Positions 23,818-32,391 of a stretch of DNA of 64,000 bases are shown here, piece by piece. This DNA comes from an uncultured Roseburia sp. GTDB lineage: Bacteria; Bacillota; Clostridia; Lachnospirales; Lachnospiraceae. Numbering within the stretch: the stretch's first letter is position 1; every line of letters starts with the position of its first letter. The notes under the pieces were generated by a model. It did no database searches. It was not told where the DNA came from and saw nothing but the letters and a program-made list of their open reading frames with translations. Where the stretch lies: the NCBI GenBank assembly GCA_947647505.1, contig CANSKO010000010.1, positions 1 to 64,000 on the forward strand, in the 5' to 3' direction. The translations under genes and the position numbers were made by a program.

Positions 23818-26589
23818 TTATTTCTTCGCTTTGACTTTCTTTGCCGCAGACTGTTTGTAATAGATAAACGTCCCGTTTTCCGACTTCTTATACGGCGCAA
23901 CTTTATAGAAATACGTCTTGCCGCCGACAACGTTCGTATCCGTATACGACGTCTTTGTCGTCGTTCCTACCTGTACGTAGCCTTTGCCCTTCTTCGTAGA
24001 GCGGTAAACCGCATATCCGTTTGCTCCGGCCGCTTTTTTAATTTTGATCGTGACGGAAGCCTTCTTTTTGCTCTTTGCAGAAGAAAGTTTCGCATCTTTT
24101 GGCGAAGCTACTTTTGTATATACGAGACGGGCGGATTTTGTATAGCCTACGCTGTATGTGGACTCTCTGTTTTGATTTGCTCCGTTTGCCGGCTCCGCTA
24201 CGGCTCTTACAAAGTAATAGTATTCATTTCCCTCTTCCGGCCCGTCAGTCAGAATCGTTTTTCTCGTCTTTAAGGAGCCGTCCGCATTTTTCTGATATGC
24301 GCCAAACATTCCGTTGTAATAGCCGTAGCCATCTTCCGCATCTACCGAATATTCCGGATCCGCGGCCTTGTTATAAGCAGGATCTTCGGATTTTAAAATC
24401 AGTCCCGGCGCTTCATACGTCTTGTCCAGCACGCTTAAGCCTTTGATCTTCGTCGTGCTATATGCCGTCGCCGCATCGCAGAAAATGCCCTCTTCATCAT
24501 CAAACGCAGCTTCCAGAGCCGGACTGTATACGTACCCAATCGATCCGTTCGGATTCGTGTAGACGTTGGAAGGCGCAAAGCTGAGTCCGGCGCTGGTATC
24601 CGTATAGTTTGCTTCCTCTACATAAGTTCCACTGACCGAAGCATACGTCTTCGTCGTCTTATCGTACATGCCGGCGTCTCTTCTCGCGCGGCACACTTCA
24701 TAATAATCCGCGCCCGGCACCGCAGACCAGCTGATCTGCACGCCGTCCGCCGTCTGTACCGCTTTGACATTTGAAACGGCCGGAAGCTTCGCTTCTACAG
24801 AAAAACTGTACGTGTCATAAATTCTGGTTCCTTTATATGGCCGGATCTTATAAGACTCGTCTGCCGATCCTGCCGCTACCGCAGGCAGCGTAACAGATGA
24901 TGCTTTCGCCCCAAGATTGCGGAACAGTGCGTAGCTCCCCGTCGCAGGATCTTTCTTTTCCACCTTGTACCCGGATATGCCCGTCATGCCCTGCCAGTTT
25001 AACGTATAGCTTCCGTTTGCATTGTAATATCCCGTCGTATCATATATGCCCTTTTCCGGCGCAAGAGAAACTGTGATAGCCTCCTGAATATAGCATTTCG
25101 TCTTTTTTATCGTGCGATACGCGCGCACATAATACGTATAAGAGGTTCCCTTTGTCAGCTTCTTATCTTTATATTTCGGTTTCTTCGCTTTTTTGATGGT
25201 TTTCACCAGCGTGGCATTTGCAAACGCCTCCTCCCACTCGCCTTTTGTCATGCTGTACCCATAGCTTTCCGTGTCGACGCGGTATACTTCATAGCCTTCC
25301 GCCTGCGGAACCTTCGCCCACTTTAAGCTGACGGCGGACGCGCCCGCCGGAGCGCCGTCTAATTGCAGCGCCGACCCCCACGTATAAGCGTTTACGCTTT
25401 TCCAGTTTGTATAGGAGGTTTTCTTCGTAATGGAATTATAGATATAGCCCCTGACGCGATATGTATAAAACGTGTCACCATTTAATCCCTGATCGGTATA
25501 GGCGTCGCCCTGGCAGGAAAGGCTGATCCATTTCTTGCCGTTCTTCCTCTGATATTCAAAACCTGTTACCGCTCCAAAACAGGACGGCTCAAGGCGCACG
25601 CTGCTGTTTGTCACAACTGCGAGCACATCTCTCATATCCGCCGCCGGCACCGCATACGTCGTGGAAACATACGCGCTGTACCGATTCTCCGCCGTCTGTC
25701 CCGGCAGAAGGGAGTAATTCGGGTTATAAACGCGCGCCCGGATGTAAATCGTATCGCCAGCTGCAAACTGGCTGAATGGAACGCTGATATCTCCCAGATT
25801 TCCAGTGGATGTATACGTCGAATTTCCAAGATCCGCATACCGCGCTCCTCCGTCCGAGAGAAATTCCGGATTATTCGCATAATCATACTCTACGCGCTCT
25901 CCCGGCTGAATCACGGAAGGAGACAACGCAAATACCGCCTCCTCATTCGTCGTTTCTTTAAGTGCAATCTGCGCCAGCGCGGAAACGACCGTCGTCTTCG
26001 CAGAGCTGCGCACAACGGCAGCAAGCTGCGCCGCATTCAAAGACGCCGGATGCCGGTAGAGATTGTACAGTACGGCGTCTCCGACCAGAACATCAAACGA
26101 CCTGTCATACTCATAACCGGACAAATCCATTGCCGACACGTTCGCCGCCACCTGATACATCTCCAGTTCATTTCGCGCCGTTACATGAAACGTATAGGCC
26201 GCATCCGTCGTAAAGCTCCACATATCCTCTACGTCCAGATAGACGCCATACGTCGTATAGCTGCCCCTGGACGCTCCGGCTGCATCAAACACCTCTACTT
26301 TATAGCGGTCCGCGCCGGACACTTTATTCCAGGATAACACGTTCGTCTGCGGATTGTACGCAAGCCCTGTGACATCCGCCAGATTATATGCCGCCACAAT
26401 CTTTGCTCCAACCGCGTCAATCGCCCCGTCTGTCCCCGGTTCCGCTTCCAGAGCCGCATCTTCCTCTGGCGCCGTCTCCGTCATCGCCGCATTTTTTGTC
26501 TCCGCAAATACCGTCCCAGCTTCTCCAAGCAGCATAAGAGCGGAAAGCGACAGACAATATACGGTTTTTAAAATCTGTTTCTTCATCAT
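23818..26589 (-). CDS. secreted Fn3-repeat surface protein
   Basis: A 923-residue protein with a clear signal peptide (LSLSALMLLGEAGTVFA) and several fibronectin type III-like modules, each showing the WxxVxGAxxYxVYR-type pattern: LSWNKVSGADRYKVEVF near residue 80, LKWAKVPQAEGYEVYRV near 420, ISWSAVPGADYYEVCRA near 625, and a last one with GANGYAVYRSTKKGKGY before the end. The C-terminus is Lys-rich and has no LPxTG anchor. No catalytic domain is seen, so it may be an adhesin or a scaffold. AAGGAGGAG precedes the ATG pair at 26589/26586. It has a strong promoter at 26670-26698 and is divergent from an XRE regulator that may control it. Confidence 0.85.
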   Translation of the reverse strand: MMKKQILKTVYCLSLSALMLLGEAGTVFAETKNAAMTETAPEEDAALEAEPGTDGAIDAVGAKIVAAYNLADVTGLAYNPQTNVLSWNKVSGADRYKVEVFDAAGASRGSYTTYGVYLDVEDMWSFTTDAAYTFHVTARNELEMYQVAANVSAMDLSGYEYDRSFDVLVGDAVLYNLYRHPASLNAAQLAAVVRSSAKTTVVSALAQIALKETTNEEAVFALSPSVIQPGERVEYDYANNPEFLSDGGARYADLGNSTYTSTGNLGDISVPFSQFAAGDTIYIRARVYNPNYSLLPGQTAENRYSAYVSTTYAVPAADMRDVLAVVTNSSVRLEPSCFGAVTGFEYQRKNGKKWISLSCQGDAYTDQGLNGDTFYTYRVRGYIYNSITKKTSYTNWKSVNAYTWGSALQLDGAPAGASAVSLKWAKVPQAEGYEVYRVDTESYGYSMTKGEWEEAFANATLVKTIKKAKKPKYKDKKLTKGTSYTYYVRAYRTIKKTKCYIQEAITVSLAPEKGIYDTTGYYNANGSYTLNWQGMTGISGYKVEKKDPATGSYALFRNLGAKASSVTLPAVAAGSADESYKIRPYKGTRIYDTYSFSVEAKLPAVSNVKAVQTADGVQISWSAVPGADYYEVCRARRDAGMYDKTTKTYASVSGTYVEEANYTDTSAGLSFAPSNVYTNPNGSIGYVYSPALEAAFDDEEGIFCDAATAYSTTKIKGLSVLDKTYEAPGLILKSEDPAYNKAADPEYSVDAEDGYGYYNGMFGAYQKNADGSLKTRKTILTDGPEEGNEYYYFVRAVAEPANGANQNRESTYSVGYTKSARLVYTKVASPKDAKLSSAKSKKKASVTIKIKKAAGANGYAVYRSTKKGKGYVQVGTTTKTSYTDTNVVGGKTYFYKVAPYKKSENGTFIYYKQSAAKKVKAKK

Positions 26590-26669
26590 ACTCCTCCTTC
26601 TGATTTGTCCCCGGCAATCAAAATACGCGCCGCGGACTGGCTTTCAACTGTATGTCTTCAATCTTACAT

Positions 26670-26698
26670 AGTATAGCAAATCCTCTTCCTTGTGTCAA
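26670..26698 (-). promoter_or_regulatory. strong sigma-A promoter of the Fn3 surface protein
   Basis: TTGACA (26698-26693), 17-base spacer, TATACT (26675-26670) on the minus strand. The palindromes at 26718-26742 lie 20-45 bases upstream of its -35. Confidence 0.85.
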
Positions 26699-26717
26699 CT
26701 CAATAGGATATAAAATC

Positions 26718-26742
26718 ATATTCTATAGAATATATAATATTC
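26718..26742. promoter_or_regulatory. overlapping palindromes, candidate operator of the XRE regulator
   Basis: A perfect 16-base palindrome ATATTCTATAGAATAT (26718-26733) overlaps GAATAT-ATA-ATATTC (26728-26742). They share the half-site GAATAT and lie between two divergent genes, one encoding an XRE-type repressor. This is where an autoregulatory operator would be expected; it also holds a TATAAT that could be a plus-strand -10. Confidence 0.5.
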
Positions 26743-26802
26743 AGAACTTCTTGTATAGCCTATATTTAAAGATTTCAAACTTAATAGAAAAGGAGACGCA
26801 AC

Positions 26803-27168
26803 ATGGATATAACAAAAGACTTCAATTTAAACGTAGGCCTTAGAATTCGTGAAATCCGCGAGGCTATGCAAATGACAAGAGAGCAGTTCAGCGAGCTGTG
26901 CAATATCTCCGACAGCTTTTTGGCCGCCGTGGAAAGCGGAAAAAAAAGCATTACGTCCAAAACCATTTATAAAATATGCGGTAACGCGAATATTTCAGCC
27001 GATTATCTGATTTTTGGCAACAGCGAGGGATTTGAATGCGACACCGTCTTAGAACTGCTGCGGCAGATGGATGCGGCAGAGCGGGATTCTGCCCTGCGCA
27101 TTCTGACGGAATTTTCGTTTTCCCTCTCCCGCGCCAAATCCAGATACGCAAAAACACCGGCCACATAA
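26803..27168 (+). CDS. XRE family HTH transcriptional regulator
   Basis: A 121-residue protein with an N-terminal Cro/CI-type HTH: LRIREIREAMQMTREQFSELCNIS at residues 13-36, recognition helix around SDSFLAAVESGKK, and ITSKTIYKICGNANISADYLIFG. The C-terminal 40 residues are an unrecognised helical tail. Such proteins are usually small dimeric repressors. AAGGAG lies 7 bases before the ATG. It is divergent from the Fn3 surface protein with candidate operators between them, and its stop codon lies in the loop of its own terminator. Confidence 0.9.
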   Translation: MDITKDFNLNVGLRIREIREAMQMTREQFSELCNISDSFLAAVESGKKSITSKTIYKICGNANISADYLIFGNSEGFECDTVLELLRQMDAAERDSALRILTEFSFSLSRAKSRYAKTPAT

Positions 27169-27182
27169 GAGCCGGTGTTTTT
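27150..27182. terminator. bidirectional terminator between XRE gene and hisA-like gene
   Basis: AAAAACACCGGC pairs with GCCGGTGTTTTT around a 9-base loop, with an A-run on one side and T-run on the other, serving both convergent genes. The XRE stop codon at 27166-27168 falls in the loop. Confidence 0.9.
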
Positions 27183-27187
27183 ATTTT

Positions 27188-27964
27188 TTATTGTCTGAAA
27201 AAACGCAACGCTTCCTCGTATGCCATAGAACCGCCAAATATATCAAGCGCGCTGCCGATTGTAACGTGCAGTCTGCCGCCCCCCGCTTCTTTTAAACGGG
27301 AGAGATCGGCAAAGCCGGAAACGCCGCCCGCATACGTAATGGGCATCTTTCCCCATTCTCCAAGCAGACGGACAAGCCCTTCTTCTATTCCGGACGCTTT
27401 TCCTTCCACGTCCGCCGCATGCACCAAAAGCTCATCCGCATATTCCATCATGCGATCCAGAAATGCCGTCGTGATCTTCTCTTCCGTAAACTTCTGCCAG
27501 CGATCCGTTACGATATACCAGGCGTTTTCGCGCCTTCTGCAGCTGAAATCCAGCACAAGGCGGTCCTTTCCAACCGTTTCGACAAGTTTTTTCAGTTTGC
27601 CGTAATGCACCCTTCCATCAGAAAAAACGTACGAGGTAACGATTACATGACTTGCTCCCGCCTGCAAAAATTCCATCGCATTTTCCGGACAAATCCCTCC
27701 GCCAACCTGAAAGCCGCCCGGATACGCGCGCAGGGCGCACAGCGCCTGTTCCTTTGTCGCTTCATAATACGGACTGTCCGCGGCATTTAACAGGATAATA
27801 TGGCCGCCCTTCAGACGATCCTTCTGATAAAGTGCGGCGTAAAACGCAGCATCCTGTTCCGATACAAAATTTTCCTGCGCCGCATCGCCCGCATCCCGTA
27901 ACGTGCCGCCGACGATCTGTTTTACTTTTCCATTGTGTATGTCAATACAGGGACGAAATTCCAT
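27188..27964 (-). CDS. HisA-type isomerase of the eukaryotic (HIS6) form
   Basis: The 258-residue TIM-barrel protein resembles yeast HIS6 more than ordinary bacterial HisA: FRPCIDIHNGKVKQIVGGTL at the start, FQVGGGICPEN, HVIVTSYVF, KDRLVLDFSCRR, LVHAADVEGKASGIEE, ITYAGGVSGF and VTIGSALDIFGG, all blocks I remember from the eukaryotic form. The enzyme isomerises ProFAR to PRFAR in histidine synthesis. The catalytic Asp positions (D8-type in CIDIH and D in HAADVEG) are present. No other his gene is in the window. It starts 12 bases after the M60 peptidase stop, with GGAGCGG as ribosome site, so it is likely co-transcribed with that gene. Confidence 0.88.
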   Translation of the reverse strand: MEFRPCIDIHNGKVKQIVGGTLRDAGDAAQENFVSEQDAAFYAALYQKDRLKGGHIILLNAADSPYYEATKEQALCALRAYPGGFQVGGGICPENAMEFLQAGASHVIVTSYVFSDGRVHYGKLKKLVETVGKDRLVLDFSCRRRENAWYIVTDRWQKFTEEKITTAFLDRMMEYADELLVHAADVEGKASGIEEGLVRLLGEWGKMPITYAGGVSGFADLSRLKEAGGGRLHVTIGSALDIFGGSMAYEEALRFFRQ

Positions 27965-27976
27965 AGGCCGCTCCGC

Positions 27977-30900
27977 TTACATTTTTATTTTTTTATTTTT
28001 GGAAAATGCGCCGTATATCTTATTCCCCGCGCCATCCATGCGATACGCGCGAATGCGGAACTGATACGTTTTTCCGCGCTTTAATTTACTAATTTTTACC
28101 GAAGCCTTTTTGCCGGAGACTGTTTTGACCTTCTGGAATTTCTTCTTCTCCTTCATCCAGATCTCATATTTTTCAGCCTGTTTATTCTTCTTCCAGAGAA
28201 GCGTCGCCTTTGTTCCCGCCCTCTTCACTTTTTTCAGCGTGCATTTTGACGGCTGCGTCGTACTCCAGACTTCATCCGAGGCTTCTCCCTTTCTTCCGCT
28301 ATTCTGCGCGCATGCAACGACTTTATACCGATAGGACGTTCCCGTTAAAAGCCCGGCGTCCGTGTACGCAGGCTCTTTGACCTCCGCAACTTTTTCAAAA
28401 TCGCCGCCGTCTTTTTTTGCCCGGTAGATTTCATATGCGTCCGCTCCCGCCACAGCCGTCCAGGAAAGCGTCAGCGCATTGACCTGATTGTCTCCAATGG
28501 CAAGCCCCGTCGTTTTGGCGGGCGTTACAGCGACATCTACAGCGTCTGAATCTCCGGAAGGCCCGGGGCCTCCCGGCTGGCCGGGATTTTCCGGCTGATT
28601 CGGACGGTCCGTCCATTCCGGATAGATATCCTTTTTTTCTTTTACATGTACAGAAAATGTCTTATTCTCCTCCTCTGTCTCTCCAAAAGCAGAGATAACG
28701 GCATCTCCAACGCCTGTGGCCGTAATATTTCCGGAAGCGTCCACAGACGCCACCGCTTCCTGATCCGACTCCCAGCGCATCGATGCAAGCGCAGACAGAT
28801 CCAGAGAGCTATTGGACGTCACCCGCGCCGTTTCGCCCACAATCAGCGTCAGCTCTTCCTTATCCTCCGTCAGATAAAATCTTGCATTTCCAAGAGAAAC
28901 GGCCGTGCCGTCTTCTCCCTTCACTTCCAGTGAAAGCTCGGATACGCCTGTGATATCCAGATAGAGGAATCTGGCTTCTTTCCCGCTTTGCATTTCGCCG
29001 GACGCATACAAAAGCGCTCCGTCGCCGTAAACGAAAAACTCTGCCGTTTTCCCCGGCGCCTCTGCGTTCTCTACGCCGACGCAGGCGGCAAACACGTCAA
29101 AATTCTTTCCGTTCAGCCGATATGTTACGGACGAATGCGCAAGCATTCCGATTCCCTGCGCAAACGTTTTGGGAGCCCCGTTTACGGTAAGCGATATCTC
29201 TCCTCCATTTCCATTCTGATTCTTTTGCAATGCTTTGGACCCTTCCGACAAAAGACCTTCCGAAAGGCTCCCCAGATAGATATCCGCCCCGTCTGAGCGA
29301 ATTTCTCTTTTCTCATAGAGATAAAACTCCGCGGCCGAAATCAGATCCTTGCTGTTATTGGAAAACGCGTCCGTCACATGAATGCGGATTCGCTTCGCAT
29401 GCTTTGCGTCGAACTCAAGCGTTTTGGCCGCGCTGACATTCTCCCATGCGACCGTCTCATGTGAAAGCGGTATGAAATCATTTCCGTCTGACGTTTCACT
29501 GTACGAAACGTCGCAGGCCAGTATCGTCCCGTTTCCCGCGCCCGGACGCGGCACATAAACCAATTTGCCAACATCCGTATTCTGAGAAAGCGTAATCGTG
29601 TAACAGTTGTTGCTGTCCTTTTCAAAATCCGCTTCACGATTTCCCGAATAATTGCTGTGCCAGTATGTCGCTTCATCGCCGTCCAGCGCCGCATCCGCCA
29701 GCCCATCGCTGCCTTTGCCCGCTTCGCTATCCGCGCTTCCCCGCAGCGTATCCGACGGTATTTTTACATAAATCGAAGCCGTGTCTTTTCCACGGAAAAT
29801 GCCCCATTCCTGATCATATTTCTGTAAGCTTTCTTCGGAAAGCCTCTCACATGCATTTTGGATGAACAGCTTTTCCCGTGTATATTTCTCCGGATCATTT
29901 AACAGAGCGCCGTTGATTTCATCCGCCAGTTTTTCCGTGTACTGTTTCAGGCAGGACAGATATGCCTCCTCCCACTCGCTCTCTCCCCATGCTTCCTTCA
30001 TCAGGCCATATTCCGTCATTACATATGCATTCTCACCGCTGACGGCTGAAAATCCAGGCGCGTTTTCTTCCAGATCCTCATGCTTCATAAGCAGTCTGCT
30101 CGCCCCTTCGCAATGTTCCACAACCAGCCTGGAGCCTGTCGGGAATGAAAAATCCCTTTCCTCCTCAGAAAGCTGCTCCGGCCCGGCGATCGACCGGCTG
30201 TAAATTTCCTCTCCCTGCGGATTGTAAACGCGAATTGTGGCATACGTGCCCTCAATGCCGTAATGCGGCTGTGCACGCATGGTGCGCCAGATCAGCTTTT
30301 CCGCGGAGGTATCGACGGAAATGGTTGCAAACGTATTGTTCCCAATCCCCTTAAGCATCAGATGCATAGCATCCGCCAGCAGATTCCCCGTTTCCTTTTT
30401 GTATGTAATTTCCTGCGTCACGCTTCCTTTTTTTGCAATCAGATATTGATTTCCATACGAATAAGACAGGGCGTTTGGAGCCGGAATCTCCACTTCGTAC
30501 GCTCCAACCGGGATTTCCGTCTGAATGGTCTTCGACGTAACCGGCAGCCGTTTCACAATCCTGCCGCCATTTTTAATCCGAATTTCTTTTCCCCGGATCT
30601 GATCGATGTCGTCAATTGCAATCTGAAATTTCACCTGGCTCATATAACCGAAATCCGCAAGATCATCCGGCTCCACAAGGCTGTAAACGCCCGGCAGATT
30701 CCGCTCCGCCCGCACCTTCTCCGCCAGAGCAGCGTCCGGAATCAAATCATACAGATAATATAAAATCGGACGATCCGCTTCGTATATCTTATTTTCCAGC
30801 TTTCGCGAAGGCGCAATATGATACGTCTCAAAATACGGAATCATATTGTAACCGCTCTCACAGAAGCTTTCCAGCACAGCGTCCGACGCCGTCCGCATTT

Positions 30901-32371
30901 TTCCTGTTTCATAATGATATTTTCGATACGACGCATGCATATTCGACACGGTCTTCTGCGGTCCCAGACGATCAAGCGCATTGACAAACATATACAGGCT
31001 GACCTGATAATGCTGCGCCCCTTCTACAATGTCGTTAAACGAATGCGTCTGCGTCCTTCGTTCCAGCGCGCGCTGTTCCAGATTCGAAAGGCGCTCCTTT
31101 GCCGTGGCTCCCTGAAAGCTGCCCAGCAGCCAGCCAAATTCCGAATCCGGGCGATACGTCTGTTCAAAATAATACCCCATGATATTATTCGTCGTCTCCA
31201 CAAACGAATGCTCCTGCGTCGCGATCGCGCCTTCATATCCATGTCCGAACTCATGCAGGGCAAGCCAGCTTCTCGTCAAATAAGCCTCCAGAGAATCACT
31301 GTTTGTCGCACTGTGATCGCCTGAATAGTAAGCCGCTCCCGCTCCGTGTTTGTTCGCTTTTATAAAAAAACGGGCGCGGACATTTTGATTCCAGGGTTCC
31401 GCCGCTTTAAACGAAAGCCCTGCGTATGCATCATACTGCGCGACAAACGCCGCATACCATTCCAGCCATTCATCCAACGACTGAAAGCGATATTCCGGCG
31501 TGCCGGTATAGGGAGAATTTATAATATTATCCTTATCTTTCAGAGGCGCAAGAAACGTAGCCGCCACTCCCTCCACCACGGCAAACGGCGCATTTGACGC
31601 ATCCCACGCTTCAAAAAAGCTCTCCTGGTCATCCTGGTAACGATAATAGGGAACTTCCTGCATCTGATCCGTCCATTGGAATTCCACTACGGGCTGCACC
31701 AATATGTTTTTGGGCGTTTTTATAAATGGCACGCTGTCCTCACCGTGCGTATTCGATAACGTCACCCAGTCCCCGGAAGCGGGAATTTGCTCTCTGTTCT
31801 CTTTCTCCTGATCGTCATTGTAAAATCCAATCTCAAGATTCGTCCCAAACTCTTTTGCATTGACCAGGCGGATTTGCAGGCTTTCTCCGGCAGGAAGCCA
31901 GATGCCAAGTCCCTGCCTGTCATGATGGTAACCGCGATTAAAGCCGATATTCGACAGATGCGACGCATCCGGCAGCGTATACAGCGTCCGCTGCACCGTT
32001 CTCCCGTCCGCGTTCCCCCGTTCCAAAACGTTTACAACCGCATCCATACTGGAGGTGTTTCCATCCTGATCCGTTACCGTATAGGTCAGCGAATACCTCC
32101 CGGGCGTGTTTGTATCAACCGTTCCTGTCCGGACAATCTGCTGCGTCAGATCTCCATCCTCCTGATCATCGGCAAATATCCTGTTTCTGCCGGAAGACGC
32201 ATCCCACGTCTCTCCCGCGTAAATCCATGTTTCCGTAAACCCGGACAATGCAGGACTGTACGAAAGAACCGCATCCTCCTGCACAGGATCTGCCGCATAC
32301 AAAGGCGTTCCGGAAAGGCTCACGGACACCGCCAACACGCCACAAAACATTCTTGCTTTCAGATTTCTCAT
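27977..32371 (-). CDS. secreted M60-family (enhancin-like) metallopeptidase with carbohydrate-binding modules
   Basis: A 1464-residue exported protein. After a signal peptide (GVLAVSVSLSGTPLYA) comes a DUF5011/HYR-like Ig domain (residues about 33-117), then the M60 peptidase with the zinc motif HEFGH at 373-377 and a downstream Glu (MGYYFEQTYR), the HExxH...E gluzincin pattern of M60. Next are an F5/8 type C (CBM32-like) module at about 890-1020, an NPCBM-like module at about 1025-1180, a Big_2 Ig domain, and Fn3-like domains to the C-terminus. M60 enzymes of gut bacteria cleave O-glycosylated proteins such as mucins; the glycan-binding modules support this. I start at 32371 with GGGAGG 8 bases upstream. 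It follows the O-antigen-ligase-like gene by 20 bases and precedes the hisA-like gene by 12. Confidence 0.92.
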   Translation of the reverse strand: MRNLKARMFCGVLAVSVSLSGTPLYAADPVQEDAVLSYSPALSGFTETWIYAGETWDASSGRNRIFADDQEDGDLTQQIVRTGTVDTNTPGRYSLTYTVTDQDGNTSSMDAVVNVLERGNADGRTVQRTLYTLPDASHLSNIGFNRGYHHDRQGLGIWLPAGESLQIRLVNAKEFGTNLEIGFYNDDQEKENREQIPASGDWVTLSNTHGEDSVPFIKTPKNILVQPVVEFQWTDQMQEVPYYRYQDDQESFFEAWDASNAPFAVVEGVAATFLAPLKDKDNIINSPYTGTPEYRFQSLDEWLEWYAAFVAQYDAYAGLSFKAAEPWNQNVRARFFIKANKHGAGAAYYSGDHSATNSDSLEAYLTRSWLALHEFGHGYEGAIATQEHSFVETTNNIMGYYFEQTYRPDSEFGWLLGSFQGATAKERLSNLEQRALERRTQTHSFNDIVEGAQHYQVSLYMFVNALDRLGPQKTVSNMHASYRKYHYETGKMRTASDAVLESFCESGYNMIPYFETYHIAPSRKLENKIYEADRPILYYLYDLIPDAALAEKVRAERNLPGVYSLVEPDDLADFGYMSQVKFQIAIDDIDQIRGKEIRIKNGGRIVKRLPVTSKTIQTEIPVGAYEVEIPAPNALSYSYGNQYLIAKKGSVTQEITYKKETGNLLADAMHLMLKGIGNNTFATISVDTSAEKLIWRTMRAQPHYGIEGTYATIRVYNPQGEEIYSRSIAGPEQLSEEERDFSFPTGSRLVVEHCEGASRLLMKHEDLEENAPGFSAVSGENAYVMTEYGLMKEAWGESEWEEAYLSCLKQYTEKLADEINGALLNDPEKYTREKLFIQNACERLSEESLQKYDQEWGIFRGKDTASIYVKIPSDTLRGSADSEAGKGSDGLADAALDGDEATYWHSNYSGNREADFEKDSNNCYTITLSQNTDVGKLVYVPRPGAGNGTILACDVSYSETSDGNDFIPLSHETVAWENVSAAKTLEFDAKHAKRIRIHVTDAFSNNSKDLISAAEFYLYEKREIRSDGADIYLGSLSEGLLSEGSKALQKNQNGNGGEISLTVNGAPKTFAQGIGMLAHSSVTYRLNGKNFDVFAACVGVENAEAPGKTAEFFVYGDGALLYASGEMQSGKEARFLYLDITGVSELSLEVKGEDGTAVSLGNARFYLTEDKEELTLIVGETARVTSNSSLDLSALASMRWESDQEAVASVDASGNITATGVGDAVISAFGETEEENKTFSVHVKEKKDIYPEWTDRPNQPENPGQPGGPGPSGDSDAVDVAVTPAKTTGLAIGDNQVNALTLSWTAVAGADAYEIYRAKKDGGDFEKVAEVKEPAYTDAGLLTGTSYRYKVVACAQNSGRKGEASDEVWSTTQPSKCTLKKVKRAGTKATLLWKKNKQAEKYEIWMKEKKKFQKVKTVSGKKASVKISKLKRGKTYQFRIRAYRMDGAGNKIYGAFSKNKKIKM

Positions 32372-32391
32372 CACGATGCCTCCCTGCTTTT

